Shown here piece after piece: positions 31,959-41,458 of a DNA stretch of 64,000 bases. The first letter of the stretch is position 1; the number at the start of each line of letters is the position of its first letter. Made by a program: the position numbers and the translations under genes. The notes beneath the pieces were generated by a model that saw only the letters and a list, made by a program, of their open reading frames with translations, did no database searches and was not told where the DNA came from. Where the stretch lies: contig VWVY01000009.1 in assembly GCA_009846685.1 (NCBI GenBank), forward strand, positions 1 through 64,000. Direction: 5' to 3'. Origin of the DNA: Rhizobiales bacterium SYSU XM002. GTDB taxonomy: Bacteria; Pseudomonadota; Alphaproteobacteria; Rhizobiales; Beijerinckiaceae.

Positions 31959-34388
31959 ATGGTCGCGCGGGCCCTTCTTTCCGAAATGCGCTTCGGGGCG
32001 ATCGCGAGTCGTGAGCGACCGCTCTCGGCGCACATTCCTTATGCGCGCCATATCGACGACCGGACCATCCGCACGAAAACCGGCCTTCTCCTCACGACCC
32101 TCAAGCTCGAAGGCTATTGCTTCGAGACCGCCGACATGAGCGAAATCAACGCGCGGATGATGGCGCGCAACGATCTCGTGCGCATGCTCGGGAATTCCCG
32201 CTTTGCGCTTTACCAGCACATCATCCGCCGCGAAGTCGAACCCGGCATCCCGTCAACCTTCGACAACGCATTTTGCGCCGAGCTCGACCGTCGCTACCAC
32301 GAGACACTCGGTAAACGCCGGATGTTCGTCAACGACATCTACCTCACGATCCTGCGCCGCCCTCTCCAGGGACAAGCCGGGAATTTCGAAGGGATGCTCG
32401 CGGGGCTCCTCGGCAAACGCACCGCCCATGGTCAATCCGCCGTCGAGGCCGAGGCCTTGCGCGAACTCACCGATGTCGCGACGGCCATTCGCGAGAGCCT
32501 CGGCGCTTATGGTGCGCAGCCGCTTCAGGTCGTTGAACGCAATCATCTCTGGCATTCCGAACCGCTTGAGTTCCTGCTTCAACTCGTCAATGGCGCGGTT
32601 GCCCGCCCCATGCCCTTGCCGCGCATGCCGCTCGATGAAGCGCTTTCACAAAAGCGCATCTTTTTCGGTCGTAACGCCATCGAAATCCGGGGTGCCTCCG
32701 ATGCCGAAACCCGCTTCGGAGCGATGCTCTCGATCCGGGAATACCCTTCCTTCTCCGGTCCCGGTTCCCTCGACCTGCTCCTCAAGGTCCCGCATGAATT
32801 CATCCTCACTCAGAGTTTTGCGATCATCGATCGTCCTGAGGCCGCCAAGCAAATCGATCGCGTGACGCGCCAGGTCGACATGTCGGATGAAGCCGACTCC
32901 GTCGTCGCTGATCATCTCGCGATCGCGAGGGACGAACTTCTCGCGTCAGAAGCCAACTATGGCGAACATCATTTCTCGGTGATGCCGCTCGGGCGCAATC
33001 TCAATGAGGTCAATGCCGCGATCACCGCACTTGGCGCAGCGCTCACCGATCGTTCCGTCATCTGGGTGCGGGAGGACTTGAATTGCGAGCCCGCCTTCTG
33101 GGCGCAGCTCCCCGGCAACTTCGCGTATATCGCTCGGAAAGCCACGCTCTCCTCGAAGAATTTTTCCGGCTTCGCTTCACTCCACAATTACCCCTCGGGA
33201 CAAGCCAGGGGGAACCATTGGGGACCCGCACTCTCGGTCTTCGAGACGAGTTCGCAGACGGCCTATTACTTCAACGCGCATATTCGCGATCTCGGAAATT
33301 TCACCGTCGTCGGTCCCTCAGGTTCGGGCAAGACGGTCTTTCTCTCGTTTCTCTCGGCTCAGGCGCAGCGGATTGTCCCGCGCCCTAAGCTCCTCTTTGT
33401 CGACAAGGACCGGGGCGCTGAGATCTTCATCCGCGCCATGGGCGGGCAATATGAAGTGCTCTCACCCGGGGAACCCACGGGCTTCAACCCGCTCGCTTTG
33501 CCGCACAATGGCGAAAACCGCGAGTTCCTGTTCCAGCTCTTTGCCTACATGCTGAAACCAGCGGATGGCCAGCTGATGTCGGCTTCCGAAGAGCAGGTGA
33601 TCCGCAATGCGATCGCCGCAGTGCTCACCGGCCCCGTCGAAGGCAAAACGCTTCCCGCCTTCGCCACGCTCCTGCGCGGGCGCATTCGGGCGGGGGAGGG
33701 CGATCTCCTCGGACGCCTCGAGACCTGGCTCAAGCCGGATCAACGCGGCTGGCTCTTCAACAATGAGACAGACAAGTTCTCGCTTCAGTCGATCTACGGT
33801 TTCGACATGACCCGCGTGCTGGATGACCCGGCCATTCGTACCGCGGCGCTGATGTATATTTTTCACCGGACGAACGAGCTCTTGACCGGCGATCCCGTCA
33901 TGATCTTCCTCGATGAGGGCTGGCGTCTTCTCGATGATGAGGTCTTCGCTTCCTTTATCAAGGACAAGCTCAAGACGATCCGGAAGCAGAACGGGATCAT
34001 CGGCTTCGGTACCCAATCCGCAGCCGATATCGTCCGCTCGAAATCCGCGAATACGTTGATCGAGCAGACCGCGACCAATATCTTTTTCCCCAATCCCAAG
34101 GCGGATGATGAGAGCTACCGCAAGGCCTTCCGGCTCTCGGCGCGTGAGGTCGAATGGATCCGGACGTCGGTACCGGAGCAGCGCTCGTTCCTGATCAAGC
34201 ATGGTCAGGACAGCGTCATCGCCAAGCTCAACCTTTCGGGGATGGGCGATCTCATCAAAGTCCTCTCGGGCCGGACGGAAACGGTCGCCGAGCTCGAACT
34301 CCTGATGGAGGCGGTCGGAACCGACCCCGCAATCTGGCTCCCGATATTCATGGGCCGGGCACCCACACCCGGGAATGTGCCGTCATGA
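31959..34388 (+). CDS. virB4: VirB4 ATPase of the type IV secretion system
   Basis: 809 residues, normal length. The N-terminal CagE/TrbE/VirB domain (residues 20-250) leads to the C-terminal P-loop ATPase with Walker A GPSGSGKT (about 452-459), then LLFVDKDRGAEIF, and Walker B VMIFLDEGW; the end carries the T4SS-specific RSFLIKHGQDS. VirB4 energises assembly of the pilus and substrate transfer at the inner membrane. Overlaps the following gene by 4 bp. Intact, so the machine's main motor should be functional. Confidence 0.97.
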   Translation: MVARALLSEMRFGAIASRERPLSAHIPYARHIDDRTIRTKTGLLLTTLKLEGYCFETADMSEINARMMARNDLVRMLGNSRFALYQHIIRREVEPGIPSTFDNAFCAELDRRYHETLGKRRMFVNDIYLTILRRPLQGQAGNFEGMLAGLLGKRTAHGQSAVEAEALRELTDVATAIRESLGAYGAQPLQVVERNHLWHSEPLEFLLQLVNGAVARPMPLPRMPLDEALSQKRIFFGRNAIEIRGASDAETRFGAMLSIREYPSFSGPGSLDLLLKVPHEFILTQSFAIIDRPEAAKQIDRVTRQVDMSDEADSVVADHLAIARDELLASEANYGEHHFSVMPLGRNLNEVNAAITALGAALTDRSVIWVREDLNCEPAFWAQLPGNFAYIARKATLSSKNFSGFASLHNYPSGQARGNHWGPALSVFETSSQTAYYFNAHIRDLGNFTVVGPSGSGKTVFLSFLSAQAQRIVPRPKLLFVDKDRGAEIFIRAMGGQYEVLSPGEPTGFNPLALPHNGENREFLFQLFAYMLKPADGQLMSASEEQVIRNAIAAVLTGPVEGKTLPAFATLLRGRIRAGEGDLLGRLETWLKPDQRGWLFNNETDKFSLQSIYGFDMTRVLDDPAIRTAALMYIFHRTNELLTGDPVMIFLDEGWRLLDDEVFASFIKDKLKTIRKQNGIIGFGTQSAADIVRSKSANTLIEQTATNIFFPNPKADDESYRKAFRLSAREVEWIRTSVPEQRSFLIKHGQDSVIAKLNLSGMGDLIKVLSGRTETVAELELLMEAVGTDPAIWLPIFMGRAPTPGNVPS

Positions 34389-35296
34389 CCCGGCTGTTTC
34401 TCATCCTCACATCGGCGCTTGTTCTCGGAAGCCATGCACTTGCAGCGGTTCCCACCCGCGATGCCGCGATCCTCGAGAGACGGGCGCAGGAAAGCGGGCA
34501 CAAGACCGAGCTGAAAACCATCCTGCTCGACCACAAGAGAAAACGTGAGGGGATCAACTGCGCCGTGACCAAGGGGCGACGCGGCAATGTCCAGAATCCC
34601 GAGAGCCCGGGCAATCCTGCCACGGGGTCGAATGCCGTTCAGCGTTATGCACCCGGCACCCCCGCAGCACCGCTGCCCGGCGCGACAGGCGGCACACTTA
34701 GCGAACAGCAACTCGGATCAGAAACCGGGAAGGTCATCTCCGGCGTCGAGGTGGCGCAAGGCACGGTGCAGGCCACAACGGAGGCCTATCGTGCTCGCTC
34801 CGGCGAGGTCGGGTCCGCGAAGACGGTCATGGAAGCCTTCGACCAGAACAGTTCCATCCGCATTCAGAACGGGATGAGCTGGAACCAGACCATCGCGACG
34901 GCAAACCTCCTGGTGCAGGCGCTCAACGCCCTAAATCTCGCGAACCAGAGTGATGCGAGCCAAGGCGCGAGGGTGCTTGTTGGCCCAAGACCTCCACTTC
35001 TTCCGGGGCGCACCTGTCCTATAGGAATGACGGGCACCGGAACAGCGGCGGATCCCTGCCGTCTCTCGCAATGCTCGACCACGCCATCCGGCACCCCCGC
35101 TGATCCCGGCTGCATCGTCAGACGCTATGTCGATAGCGATGGCAATGTCCGGACCTATCTCGAGATCGCCTCCCGACGCGTGCCCGACACGCCGGTGGCC
35201 GCATCCAATCGCCGGGGCAATGCGCCGGCCATCACCGAAGCCGATCTTCTCGAAGCCCTTGCTGCCAGCCGCGCGCGTGCAGCCGGTCAGAACTGA
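34385..35296 (+). CDS. exported T4SS-associated protein of unknown function
   Basis: 303 residues from MTRLFLILTSALVLGSHALA, a signal peptide. Mature sequence starts AVPTRDAAILERRAQESGHKT. The middle (TLSEQQLGSETGKVISGVEVAQGTVQAT) is helical and Gln/Thr-rich in a VirB5-like manner, and the C-terminal part has three or four Cys (RTCPIG, PCRLSQC, GCIVRR). It lies between virB4 and virB5, overlapping virB4 by 4 bp; I do not recognise it as a named VirB component. It may be a second pilus-tip or periplasmic component. Upstream start 34154 lies inside virB4 and was rejected. Confidence 0.75.
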   Translation: MTRLFLILTSALVLGSHALAAVPTRDAAILERRAQESGHKTELKTILLDHKRKREGINCAVTKGRRGNVQNPESPGNPATGSNAVQRYAPGTPAAPLPGATGGTLSEQQLGSETGKVISGVEVAQGTVQATTEAYRARSGEVGSAKTVMEAFDQNSSIRIQNGMSWNQTIATANLLVQALNALNLANQSDASQGARVLVGPRPPLLPGRTCPIGMTGTGTAADPCRLSQCSTTPSGTPADPGCIVRRYVDSDGNVRTYLEIASRRVPDTPVAASNRRGNAPAITEADLLEALAASRARAAGQN

Positions 35297-35306
35297 AGGA
35301 AATCCC

Positions 35307-36062
35307 ATGCGTCATTCGAGCATTTCCATGTGCCTTGCTGGCCTCCTCCATTGCCTCGGTTGCGAAACCGCCCTGGCTCAGGTGCCGGTCAATGACGCCG
35401 CCAATCTCGCCAAAGCGCAGGAGATCGCCTCCTCCACACGGCAGATCCTCGAGACCGATCGCGAGATCCTGACGAACACCCAGCGGACCTTGCAGGCGAT
35501 TACCGGGGATCGTTCTTCGGTTGCTCAAGGATCACTCGCCCAGATGGCGCTTGGGGGCGGCTTCACGATGGCCAGCGCGCCCTCCCTCGGGTCTGTGATC
35601 TCCGGTGGCACCCTTGCATTCGGCGGCATGGGTTCGGATGCGCAAGGCATTGTCTCGAACCTCATCAACGGGCTTCAGCTCGTTCGCTCGATCACGGGTC
35701 TCATCAATGGTTCGTCGCGCCCGACGGATCAGGCCTACCAGAACTCGGTCAATGTCGCGGCGACCATCACCGGTCTCGTCTCGGCAACGCAAGGGGCGGT
35801 TCAGCAGAGAAGCTCGGCCTTTATGCAGGGCGGCAACCAGATCGGCTCGGCTCCGGATCTCAAGGGTTCGATCGACCAGAATACCCAAGTGCAGATCCAG
35901 ACCGGGCAGACCGTCAACGAGCTGACCGGCGTCGTGAACACGGCGGTCACCGCAACAAATCAGGCCAATCTCGACCGTCTCGCAGCGGCTTCTGCCGCCG
36001 CCAACGCCATGACCTATCGCCCGTTCAATGCGACCAACACCCCGGATGGGGCCGCACGATGA
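35307..36062 (+). CDS. virB5: VirB5-type minor pilin
   Basis: 251 residues with a signal peptide (MRHSSISMCLAGLLHCLGCETALAQ). The N-terminal pattern VPVNDAANLAKAQEIASSTRQIL then LQAITGDRSS is typical of VirB5/TrwJ/TraC-like pilus tip proteins, followed by long helices of Asn/Gln/Ser/Thr-rich sequence. VirB5 is found at the pilus tip. A GAAGGAAA ribosome binding site precedes the ATG at 35307. Overlaps the small lipoprotein by 4 bp. Confidence 0.87.
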   Translation: MRHSSISMCLAGLLHCLGCETALAQVPVNDAANLAKAQEIASSTRQILETDREILTNTQRTLQAITGDRSSVAQGSLAQMALGGGFTMASAPSLGSVISGGTLAFGGMGSDAQGIVSNLINGLQLVRSITGLINGSSRPTDQAYQNSVNVAATITGLVSATQGAVQQRSSAFMQGGNQIGSAPDLKGSIDQNTQVQIQTGQTVNELTGVVNTAVTATNQANLDRLAAASAAANAMTYRPFNATNTPDGAAR

Positions 36063-36250
36063 TCGGAAGGCTGGCCCTGGCGATCGGTGTTGTGGTGTTT
36101 CTCGGGGCTTGTGGACACAGGCCCCTCAAGGCGCCCTGCGAACCGGGGGATGCCCAACCTCTCTCGGTCCTGATCGTCTCGATACTGCCAGAGACGCTCG
36201 GAGCGCTGATCCCGCACGGAACTGAATGCGGTCCGTTGCGCCCGCTCTGA
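36059..36250 (+). CDS. small VirB7-like lipoprotein
   Basis: 63 residues. The signal peptide ends in the lipobox LGAC (MIGRLALAIGVVVFLGAC), after which two Cys (PCEPGD and ECGPL) could form disulfides. In VirB operons a small outer-membrane lipoprotein (VirB7) anchors VirB9, and this gene has the right size, but it lies between virB5 and virB6 rather than after virB6. Assignment rests on size and lipobox. The 4-bp overlap with virB5 supports real translation. Confidence 0.75.
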   Translation: MIGRLALAIGVVVFLGACGHRPLKAPCEPGDAQPLSVLIVSILPETLGALIPHGTECGPLRPL

Positions 36251-36278
36251 TTGGTCCTGTCGCCAGAAAGCTCGCCCA

Positions 36279-37361
36279 ATGTCGCTTGTTACCGATCTCC
36301 TCAGCAACGTGGACCGTGCAGGGAACACCTATGTCGCCAATGCCTATGGCGCGCTGGCGCAATCCCTGACCGAAGGCGGACCGGTCTCGGTCGGCAGCCT
36401 CATGCTCACGCTCTATGTCATCTTCTGGGGGATCGGCATCTGGCAGGGAACAGCGAGCGGGGGGCCAAGCGACCACGCCTTCCGGCTCTTTCGGGCGTTC
36501 CTGATCTACGCTCTCGCTACGGAATGGGGCAGTTTCCAGAGCCTCGTCTACACCGCGATGAATGATGGGCCCGCCGCGATCGGCAACTCGCTCCTCAACA
36601 CCGTCGGGTCCATGAACAATACGGGGCTCTCGATCAACCTGACCTCGGTCAACGCGGTCCAGACCGCCCTTCAGAACCTCTGGGACACCACGGGAAATGC
36701 GGTTGCGGCATTCGTGAAGAATGCGGGCATCACCAATCCCGGTCCCTACGTGATCGCAGCCATTCTCCTCATCGCCATGGCTATCCTGATCGGATTCGGG
36801 CTTTTCCTGATCATCCTCTCGAAGGTCTTCATGTGGCTGCTCCTGGGTCTCGCGCCGATTTTCATCGTGCTGCTGCTCTTCGGGGTGACCTCCCGCTTCT
36901 TCTCGGGCTGGCTCGCGACACTCGTGCAGTATTTTATTGTGCAGGTCATAGTCTATGCCTTCATCGCTTTCTATGTCGGCCTGACCCATCAGTTTTTCGA
37001 TCGTCTCAACACGGCGAATAACAGCTACACAACGACGTTTGCGGATATTGCCCCGATCATCCTCGTCGCAATCATCGGCGTTCTGCTTCTCCATCAGCTC
37101 AACGCGGTCGCAGCCTCGATCGCGGGCGGGATCCCCATGGGCTACACCCGCCTCGGGCGCTTCTTTAACGCCGCAGGCAATGCCCGTATCCCGGGCACTC
37201 CAACGCTCTCGGCCAATGAGCGGATCGCCGCGCGGCGGATGGCTAGAATGCAGAACGCCGTCGCGGGATATCGCGAGAGTGCGACGCCAGCTTTGCCACC
37301 CCCGCGCCGTGATAACCCCGATCAGAACCGTCTCGCCAACCAGCTGAGGCAACCGATCTGA
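36279..37361 (+). CDS. virB6: VirB6-type polytopic membrane protein
   Basis: 360 residues. At least five or six predicted membrane segments (for example MLTLYVIFWGIGIWQG, VIAAILLIAMAILIGFGLFLI, WLLLGLAPIFIVLLLFG) and the conserved TrbL/VirB6 pattern FLIILSKVFMWLLLGLAPIF. It forms the inner-membrane channel of the T4SS. The cytoplasmic C-terminal tail is Arg/Pro-rich (RRMARMQNAVAGYRES). Followed by a 56-bp gap, then virB8. Confidence 0.93.
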   Translation: MSLVTDLLSNVDRAGNTYVANAYGALAQSLTEGGPVSVGSLMLTLYVIFWGIGIWQGTASGGPSDHAFRLFRAFLIYALATEWGSFQSLVYTAMNDGPAAIGNSLLNTVGSMNNTGLSINLTSVNAVQTALQNLWDTTGNAVAAFVKNAGITNPGPYVIAAILLIAMAILIGFGLFLIILSKVFMWLLLGLAPIFIVLLLFGVTSRFFSGWLATLVQYFIVQVIVYAFIAFYVGLTHQFFDRLNTANNSYTTTFADIAPIILVAIIGVLLLHQLNAVAASIAGGIPMGYTRLGRFFNAAGNARIPGTPTLSANERIAARRMARMQNAVAGYRESATPALPPPRRDNPDQNRLANQLRQPI

Positions 37362-37417
37362 CGGCCCAAACAATCAATGCGCCTCCGCTCCCCGACCGAA
37401 TTTTCAGAGATCTTGAT

Positions 37418-38167
37418 ATGACCATCCCCAATGCGGTTCAGGCGCCGCCAGCACAAAGCAACGAGTCGCCGCCACCCCTGTCAGCGTCCCGCTACTATGA
37501 TGAGGCACGGACCTGGGAACATGATATCGCTCGACGCAACCGAAACAGCCGGGCCATCGCCTGGATCATCGCGAGCGTCATGACGATCCTCGCGGGCCTG
37601 GCGCTTCTCGCGCTCGTCCTACTCGTGCCGCTCAAATCTTACGAGCCCTATATGGTCGTCGTCGACAAGGCGACGGGCTTCGTCGAGGTCAAACGCCCAA
37701 TGGCCGAGGGCGTCCTCAATCAGGATGAGGCGGTCACGACCTTCAACGTCGTCCGCTACATCCGGATGCGCGAGACCTATGACCCCAAGGCGCTGAAAGA
37801 GAATTTCGAGATCGCGCAGCTCCTTGCGACAGGCGATGCCGCGCGCGAACTGACGGAGATCTATTCGCCGGCGAACCCCAACAACCCGATCAAGGTCCTC
37901 GGCCTCAATACGGTTGTCGCTGTCACCATCAAATCCGTGACCTTCCCCAATAGCCGTACCGCTCTCGTGCGCTTCTCCACGGAAGAGAAAAGCCAGACCA
38001 ACATCGTGACCCGCCATTGGGTTTCGCTCGTGCGCTTTCGCTACACCTCGACGCCGATCCGCAACGAATACCGCTTCGAGAACCCCCTCGGGTTTCAGGT
38101 GACGGAATATCGCCGCGATCAGGAAACCGTGCCGTCGCCAGGAACCGCTTCCGGAGCAAAGCCATGA
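37418..38167 (+). CDS. virB8: VirB8 inner-membrane protein
   Basis: 249 residues. A short cytoplasmic N-terminus (WEHDIARRNRNSRAIAW), one membrane helix (WIIASVMTILAGLALLALVL) and a periplasmic domain with the VirB8 pattern VPLKSYEPYMVVVDKATGFVEV then NVVRYIRMRETYD and a C-terminal WVSLVRFRYTS...NPLGFQVTEYR. It scaffolds the T4SS. Overlaps virB9 by 4 bp (ATGA). Confidence 0.95.
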   Translation: MTIPNAVQAPPAQSNESPPPLSASRYYDEARTWEHDIARRNRNSRAIAWIIASVMTILAGLALLALVLLVPLKSYEPYMVVVDKATGFVEVKRPMAEGVLNQDEAVTTFNVVRYIRMRETYDPKALKENFEIAQLLATGDAARELTEIYSPANPNNPIKVLGLNTVVAVTIKSVTFPNSRTALVRFSTEEKSQTNIVTRHWVSLVRFRYTSTPIRNEYRFENPLGFQVTEYRRDQETVPSPGTASGAKP

Positions 38168-38988
38168 CGCTCCAGACGATCATCCGTGCTCTTCTTGCCG
38201 CTGCGATGATGCTTGCGGTTCCAACTCTGTCGCATGCCGAATCCTCACCGCGCGCCGGCCAGCTCGATCCGCGCGTCCGCGATGTCGTCTACCACAAGGA
38301 CAATGTGGTCGGTGTCGATGCGAGCTACGGCGTCTCGACCATGATCATTCTCGGCGAGGACGAGAAAATCGAGACGCTTGCCCTAGGCGATTCCATCGCC
38401 TGGAAGGTCGAGCCCAATCGGCGCGGCAACATCATCTTCATCAAGCCGGTCGACAAGGACGCGCATTCGAACCTGAATGTCGTCACGAACAAGCGGCTCT
38501 ATTCCTTTATCCTGCGCTCGGCCTTTCGCGATCCGAAGCGCCAGATTTTCAAGATCCGCTTTCGCTATCCCGAAGATGATCTCGATCAGCGCCTTCTCGC
38601 CAAGGCGAAGGAGCGGGCAGCAATGCCCAACATGCGCGATTTCAACCGGGCCAACGGCAATACCGAATATGGCTTCAAGGGTTCAACCCGGATCAAGCCG
38701 GTTCTCGCCTTCGATGATGGCGTGAAGACCTGGATTGAGTTCCGTCCCGAAACCGAGACACCGGCGATCTTCCTCGTCGACAAGGACAGGAACGAGAGCC
38801 TGGTCAATTTTCGTCGGGAGGGGAATTTCCTCGTCATCGACAAGGTCAATTTCCAGTGGACCTTGCGGCATGGCGAGGAGGTCACATGCCTCTTCAATCT
38901 CCGTCTCGACCCGGACAATCAGCCCGTTGCGTCTCCCGCCCTTCAGCGTATCGGCTTTGATGCCAAGGCAAATCCGGAGGCGCGCTGA
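38164..38988 (+). CDS. virB9: VirB9 outer-membrane complex protein
   Basis: 274 residues. A signal peptide (MTLQTIIRALLAAAMMLAVPTLSHA) precedes the VirB9/TrbG/CagX family domain: PRVRDVVYHKDNVVGVDASYGVSTMI, then GDSIAWKVEPNRRGNIIFIKP and NLNVVTNKRLYSFIL. With VirB7 and VirB10 it forms the outer-membrane core. The ATG at 38164 overlaps the virB8 stop; the upstream in-frame start at 38017 is inside virB8 and was rejected. Overlaps virB10 by 1 bp. Confidence 0.96.
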   Translation: MTLQTIIRALLAAAMMLAVPTLSHAESSPRAGQLDPRVRDVVYHKDNVVGVDASYGVSTMIILGEDEKIETLALGDSIAWKVEPNRRGNIIFIKPVDKDAHSNLNVVTNKRLYSFILRSAFRDPKRQIFKIRFRYPEDDLDQRLLAKAKERAAMPNMRDFNRANGNTEYGFKGSTRIKPVLAFDDGVKTWIEFRPETETPAIFLVDKDRNESLVNFRREGNFLVIDKVNFQWTLRHGEEVTCLFNLRLDPDNQPVASPALQRIGFDAKANPEAR

Positions 38989-40358
38989 TGCCGAGCCCTC
39001 AGGACTACCGTAATCTCGAACTCGATCATGCCGCAGCGACATCCGTCGCACGCGGCACCACAACCTTTGGCGCGTTCCTGAAAGTCGGCGTGCCACTCGG
39101 TGCCGTGGGCCTCGCCGCCTTCATGATCTACCAGAGCCTTTATGGACCGAAGGGCCCGACGACGAACCCGGATCGAGAGGAGTTCCGAACAACGCAATAC
39201 CCGGGACCCCATCTCGAAGCACCCCGGGCGCAAGTCGATACCGGACGCTTCACGGTGCCGCCTCCGGAACCTGCCCCACCTCCACCGCCGCCGCCCCCGA
39301 TCGCTCCGCCGGTTGCAAGCCTGGCGCCTCCCTTCGCGCCACCCGATGACGGGGAGGCGCGGCGATTGGCTGAACTCGAAAGGCAGCGCCGCGAGGAAGA
39401 AGAGCGCCGGAAATGGGAGCGCCTGCGCGCGCCTCAGGTCGTTGCGGACAATGCGGATGCCTCAATGCCCGGCAGGGCAGGGGGAGACAATGCGAACGCC
39501 CCCCGTGGGCCGGCCGAGCGTGAAGACGATCCCAATCGCCGCTTCCTCGCGAGCGCGGGAAGTGCCGGCGTTGAGATTTCGACCGCCACGAAGAACAACC
39601 GCATCGATGCCCTGATCGCGCAGGGCACCTTTATCCGTGGCATTCTCGAAACCGCTGTTCAGTCCGATCTGCCGGGCATGGTCCGCGCCGTGACAACCGA
39701 GAATGTCTGGTCTTTCGATGGTCGGCGCGTGCTCATCCCCGCTGGCTCCCGTCTTATCGGCGAATACAAATCCGGCATCGCCCAAGGGCAAACGCGCGTC
39801 TTCGTCGTCTGGACCCGGCTTCTTCGGAGCGACGGGATTTCGGTCCAGTTGGCATCAATCGGGACCGATAGTCTCGGGCGCGCGGGCAGTTCAGGATATG
39901 TCGATAACCATTATCTCGAGCGCTACGGCTCGGCGGTGCTCCTGAGCCTCGTCGGCGGGGTCTCCCAGTTTATTGCCGGCCTCGGTCAATCGAGCCAGAG
40001 CCAGCAGGGACGCACGATAACCGTGACCGATCCAGTCACAGGGCAGACCTCGACGACGACAATTCAACCCGATGGCATGCTCGGCAATGCCAGGCAGATC
40101 GGCGCGCAGCAGGTCTCGCAAACCCTGACTAACCTCGCGAACGAGGCCCTGAAGAACTCCATCAACATTCCGCCGACGATCCACATCAATCAGGGCACGC
40201 CCATCACGGTCTTCGTCCGGCGTGATCTCGATTTTTCGCTGTTCTATCCCGACCCGGTCCGCGAAGCCCTTCAAGAGATCAAGGCCGAGATGAAGCGCGG
40301 GCCTATTCCTGCAACACCAGCGCCAGCGTCTGTTTCGAGCGGCCGGATCGTCAAATGA
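38988..40358 (+). CDS. virB10: VirB10 core-complex protein
   Basis: 456 residues. N-terminal cytoplasmic tail, one membrane segment (residues about 27-50, GAFLKVGVPLGAVGLAAFMIY), a Pro-rich stretch (PPPEPAPPPPPPPPIAPP, about 92-110), an acidic/basic helix (RRLAELERQRREEEERRKWE) and the C-terminal TrbI/VirB10 domain (ALIAQGTFIRGILETAVQSDLPGMVRA, then RVLIPAGSRLIGEYKSG). It couples energy from the inner-membrane ATPases to the outer-membrane channel. Overlaps virB11 by 4 bp. Confidence 0.96.
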   Translation: MPSPQDYRNLELDHAAATSVARGTTTFGAFLKVGVPLGAVGLAAFMIYQSLYGPKGPTTNPDREEFRTTQYPGPHLEAPRAQVDTGRFTVPPPEPAPPPPPPPPIAPPVASLAPPFAPPDDGEARRLAELERQRREEEERRKWERLRAPQVVADNADASMPGRAGGDNANAPRGPAEREDDPNRRFLASAGSAGVEISTATKNNRIDALIAQGTFIRGILETAVQSDLPGMVRAVTTENVWSFDGRRVLIPAGSRLIGEYKSGIAQGQTRVFVVWTRLLRSDGISVQLASIGTDSLGRAGSSGYVDNHYLERYGSAVLLSLVGGVSQFIAGLGQSSQSQQGRTITVTDPVTGQTSTTTIQPDGMLGNARQIGAQQVSQTLTNLANEALKNSINIPPTIHINQGTPITVFVRRDLDFSLFYPDPVREALQEIKAEMKRGPIPATPAPASVSSGRIVK

Positions 40359-41452
40359 GCATTCGCCCGCTCGCCAAAGCCGGGGCTCCGCACGAGACGG
40401 TTTTCATTGAGACCGCGCTCCAGCCGCTCCGGCCATGGCTCGACAATCCCGATGTCGTTGAGATCTGCGCCAATCGCCCGGGTGAAATCTGGGTCGAGGT
40501 CATCGGTGCTCCCGCGATGGTTCGGCATGAGCTGCCCGCCCTGACAGTCGGGGCCCTCCGCCATATCGCGGAGAGGGTTGCTGGCCACACCGGACAGTCG
40601 GTCAATGAAGAACACCCGCTCCTATCGGCCGTCCTTCCCTCGGGAGAGCGGTTTCAGGGGGTGCTGCCGCCGGCGACAACCGAAGGTGGCGCCTTCGCAA
40701 TCCGCAAGCAGGTCATCAAGGAGATGCGCCTTGAGGATTACCGGCGCATGGGTTCCTTTGATCGCGTCAAGGCAAGCGGGGCAGTGGAACTGACTGATCT
40801 CGACCGCGAGCTCTGCACTCTTCTTGAGGCGAACGAGATCGAGGCCTTCATCCGGCTCGCGGCCCAAAGCCGGATCTCAATGCTTGTTTCCGGCGGCACC
40901 TCCTCGGGCAAGACGACCTTCCTGAATGCCGTCCTGAAGGAGGTGCCCGTCGAGGAGCGCATCCTCTCGATCGAGGACACGCGGGAGCTGAAGCCCCACC
41001 AGCCGAACTACCTCCCGCTTGTCGCCTCCAAAGGCGATCAGGGCCAGGCGCGTGTCACGGTCGATAGCCTCCTTCAGGCGTCGCTGCGTCTCCGACCCGA
41101 TCGCATCTTCCTCGGGGAAATCCGCGGCGCTGAAGCCTATTCCTTCCTCCGCGCGATCAACACGGGGCATCCGGGATCGATCACCACGGTTCACGCCGAT
41201 AGCCCTGCCGGTGCCTTCGAGCAGCTCGCACTGATGGTCATGCAATCCGGCCTTGGCCTTAGGAAGGATGAGATCATCGCCTATATCCGCGCTGTCCTCC
41301 CCATCGTCATCCAGCAGAAAAAGATCGGCGGCTGGCGCGGGACAGCCGAGATCTACTTTTCCAAGATGGCGGAGTGGTGCGCCGAGAAGGGCAGGGGGGC
41401 AAAGGCGAGGGGAGCGTCGCAGACAGTCAAACCTCGATCTCCCAAGGCCTGA
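40355..41452 (+). CDS. virB11: VirB11 ATPase
   Basis: 365 residues, a traffic ATPase of the VirB11/PulE class. Walker A GGTSSGKT (about 180-187), the Asp box (LSIEDTRELKP), Walker B-like RIFLGEIRGAEA and the His box (TTVHADSPAGAFEQL) are all present. Forms a hexamer powering pilus assembly and transfer. The C-terminal 30 residues (AKARGASQTVKPRSPKA) are a variable extension. Six bp before virD4. Confidence 0.97.
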   Translation: MSIRPLAKAGAPHETVFIETALQPLRPWLDNPDVVEICANRPGEIWVEVIGAPAMVRHELPALTVGALRHIAERVAGHTGQSVNEEHPLLSAVLPSGERFQGVLPPATTEGGAFAIRKQVIKEMRLEDYRRMGSFDRVKASGAVELTDLDRELCTLLEANEIEAFIRLAAQSRISMLVSGGTSSGKTTFLNAVLKEVPVEERILSIEDTRELKPHQPNYLPLVASKGDQGQARVTVDSLLQASLRLRPDRIFLGEIRGAEAYSFLRAINTGHPGSITTVHADSPAGAFEQLALMVMQSGLGLRKDEIIAYIRAVLPIVIQQKKIGGWRGTAEIYFSKMAEWCAEKGRGAKARGASQTVKPRSPKA

Positions 41453-41458
41453 TCGATC

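Noticed and set aside
36126-37373. 415-codon minus-strand frame over virB6
   Set aside because: Antisense to virB6, charged low-complexity composition, no family pattern.
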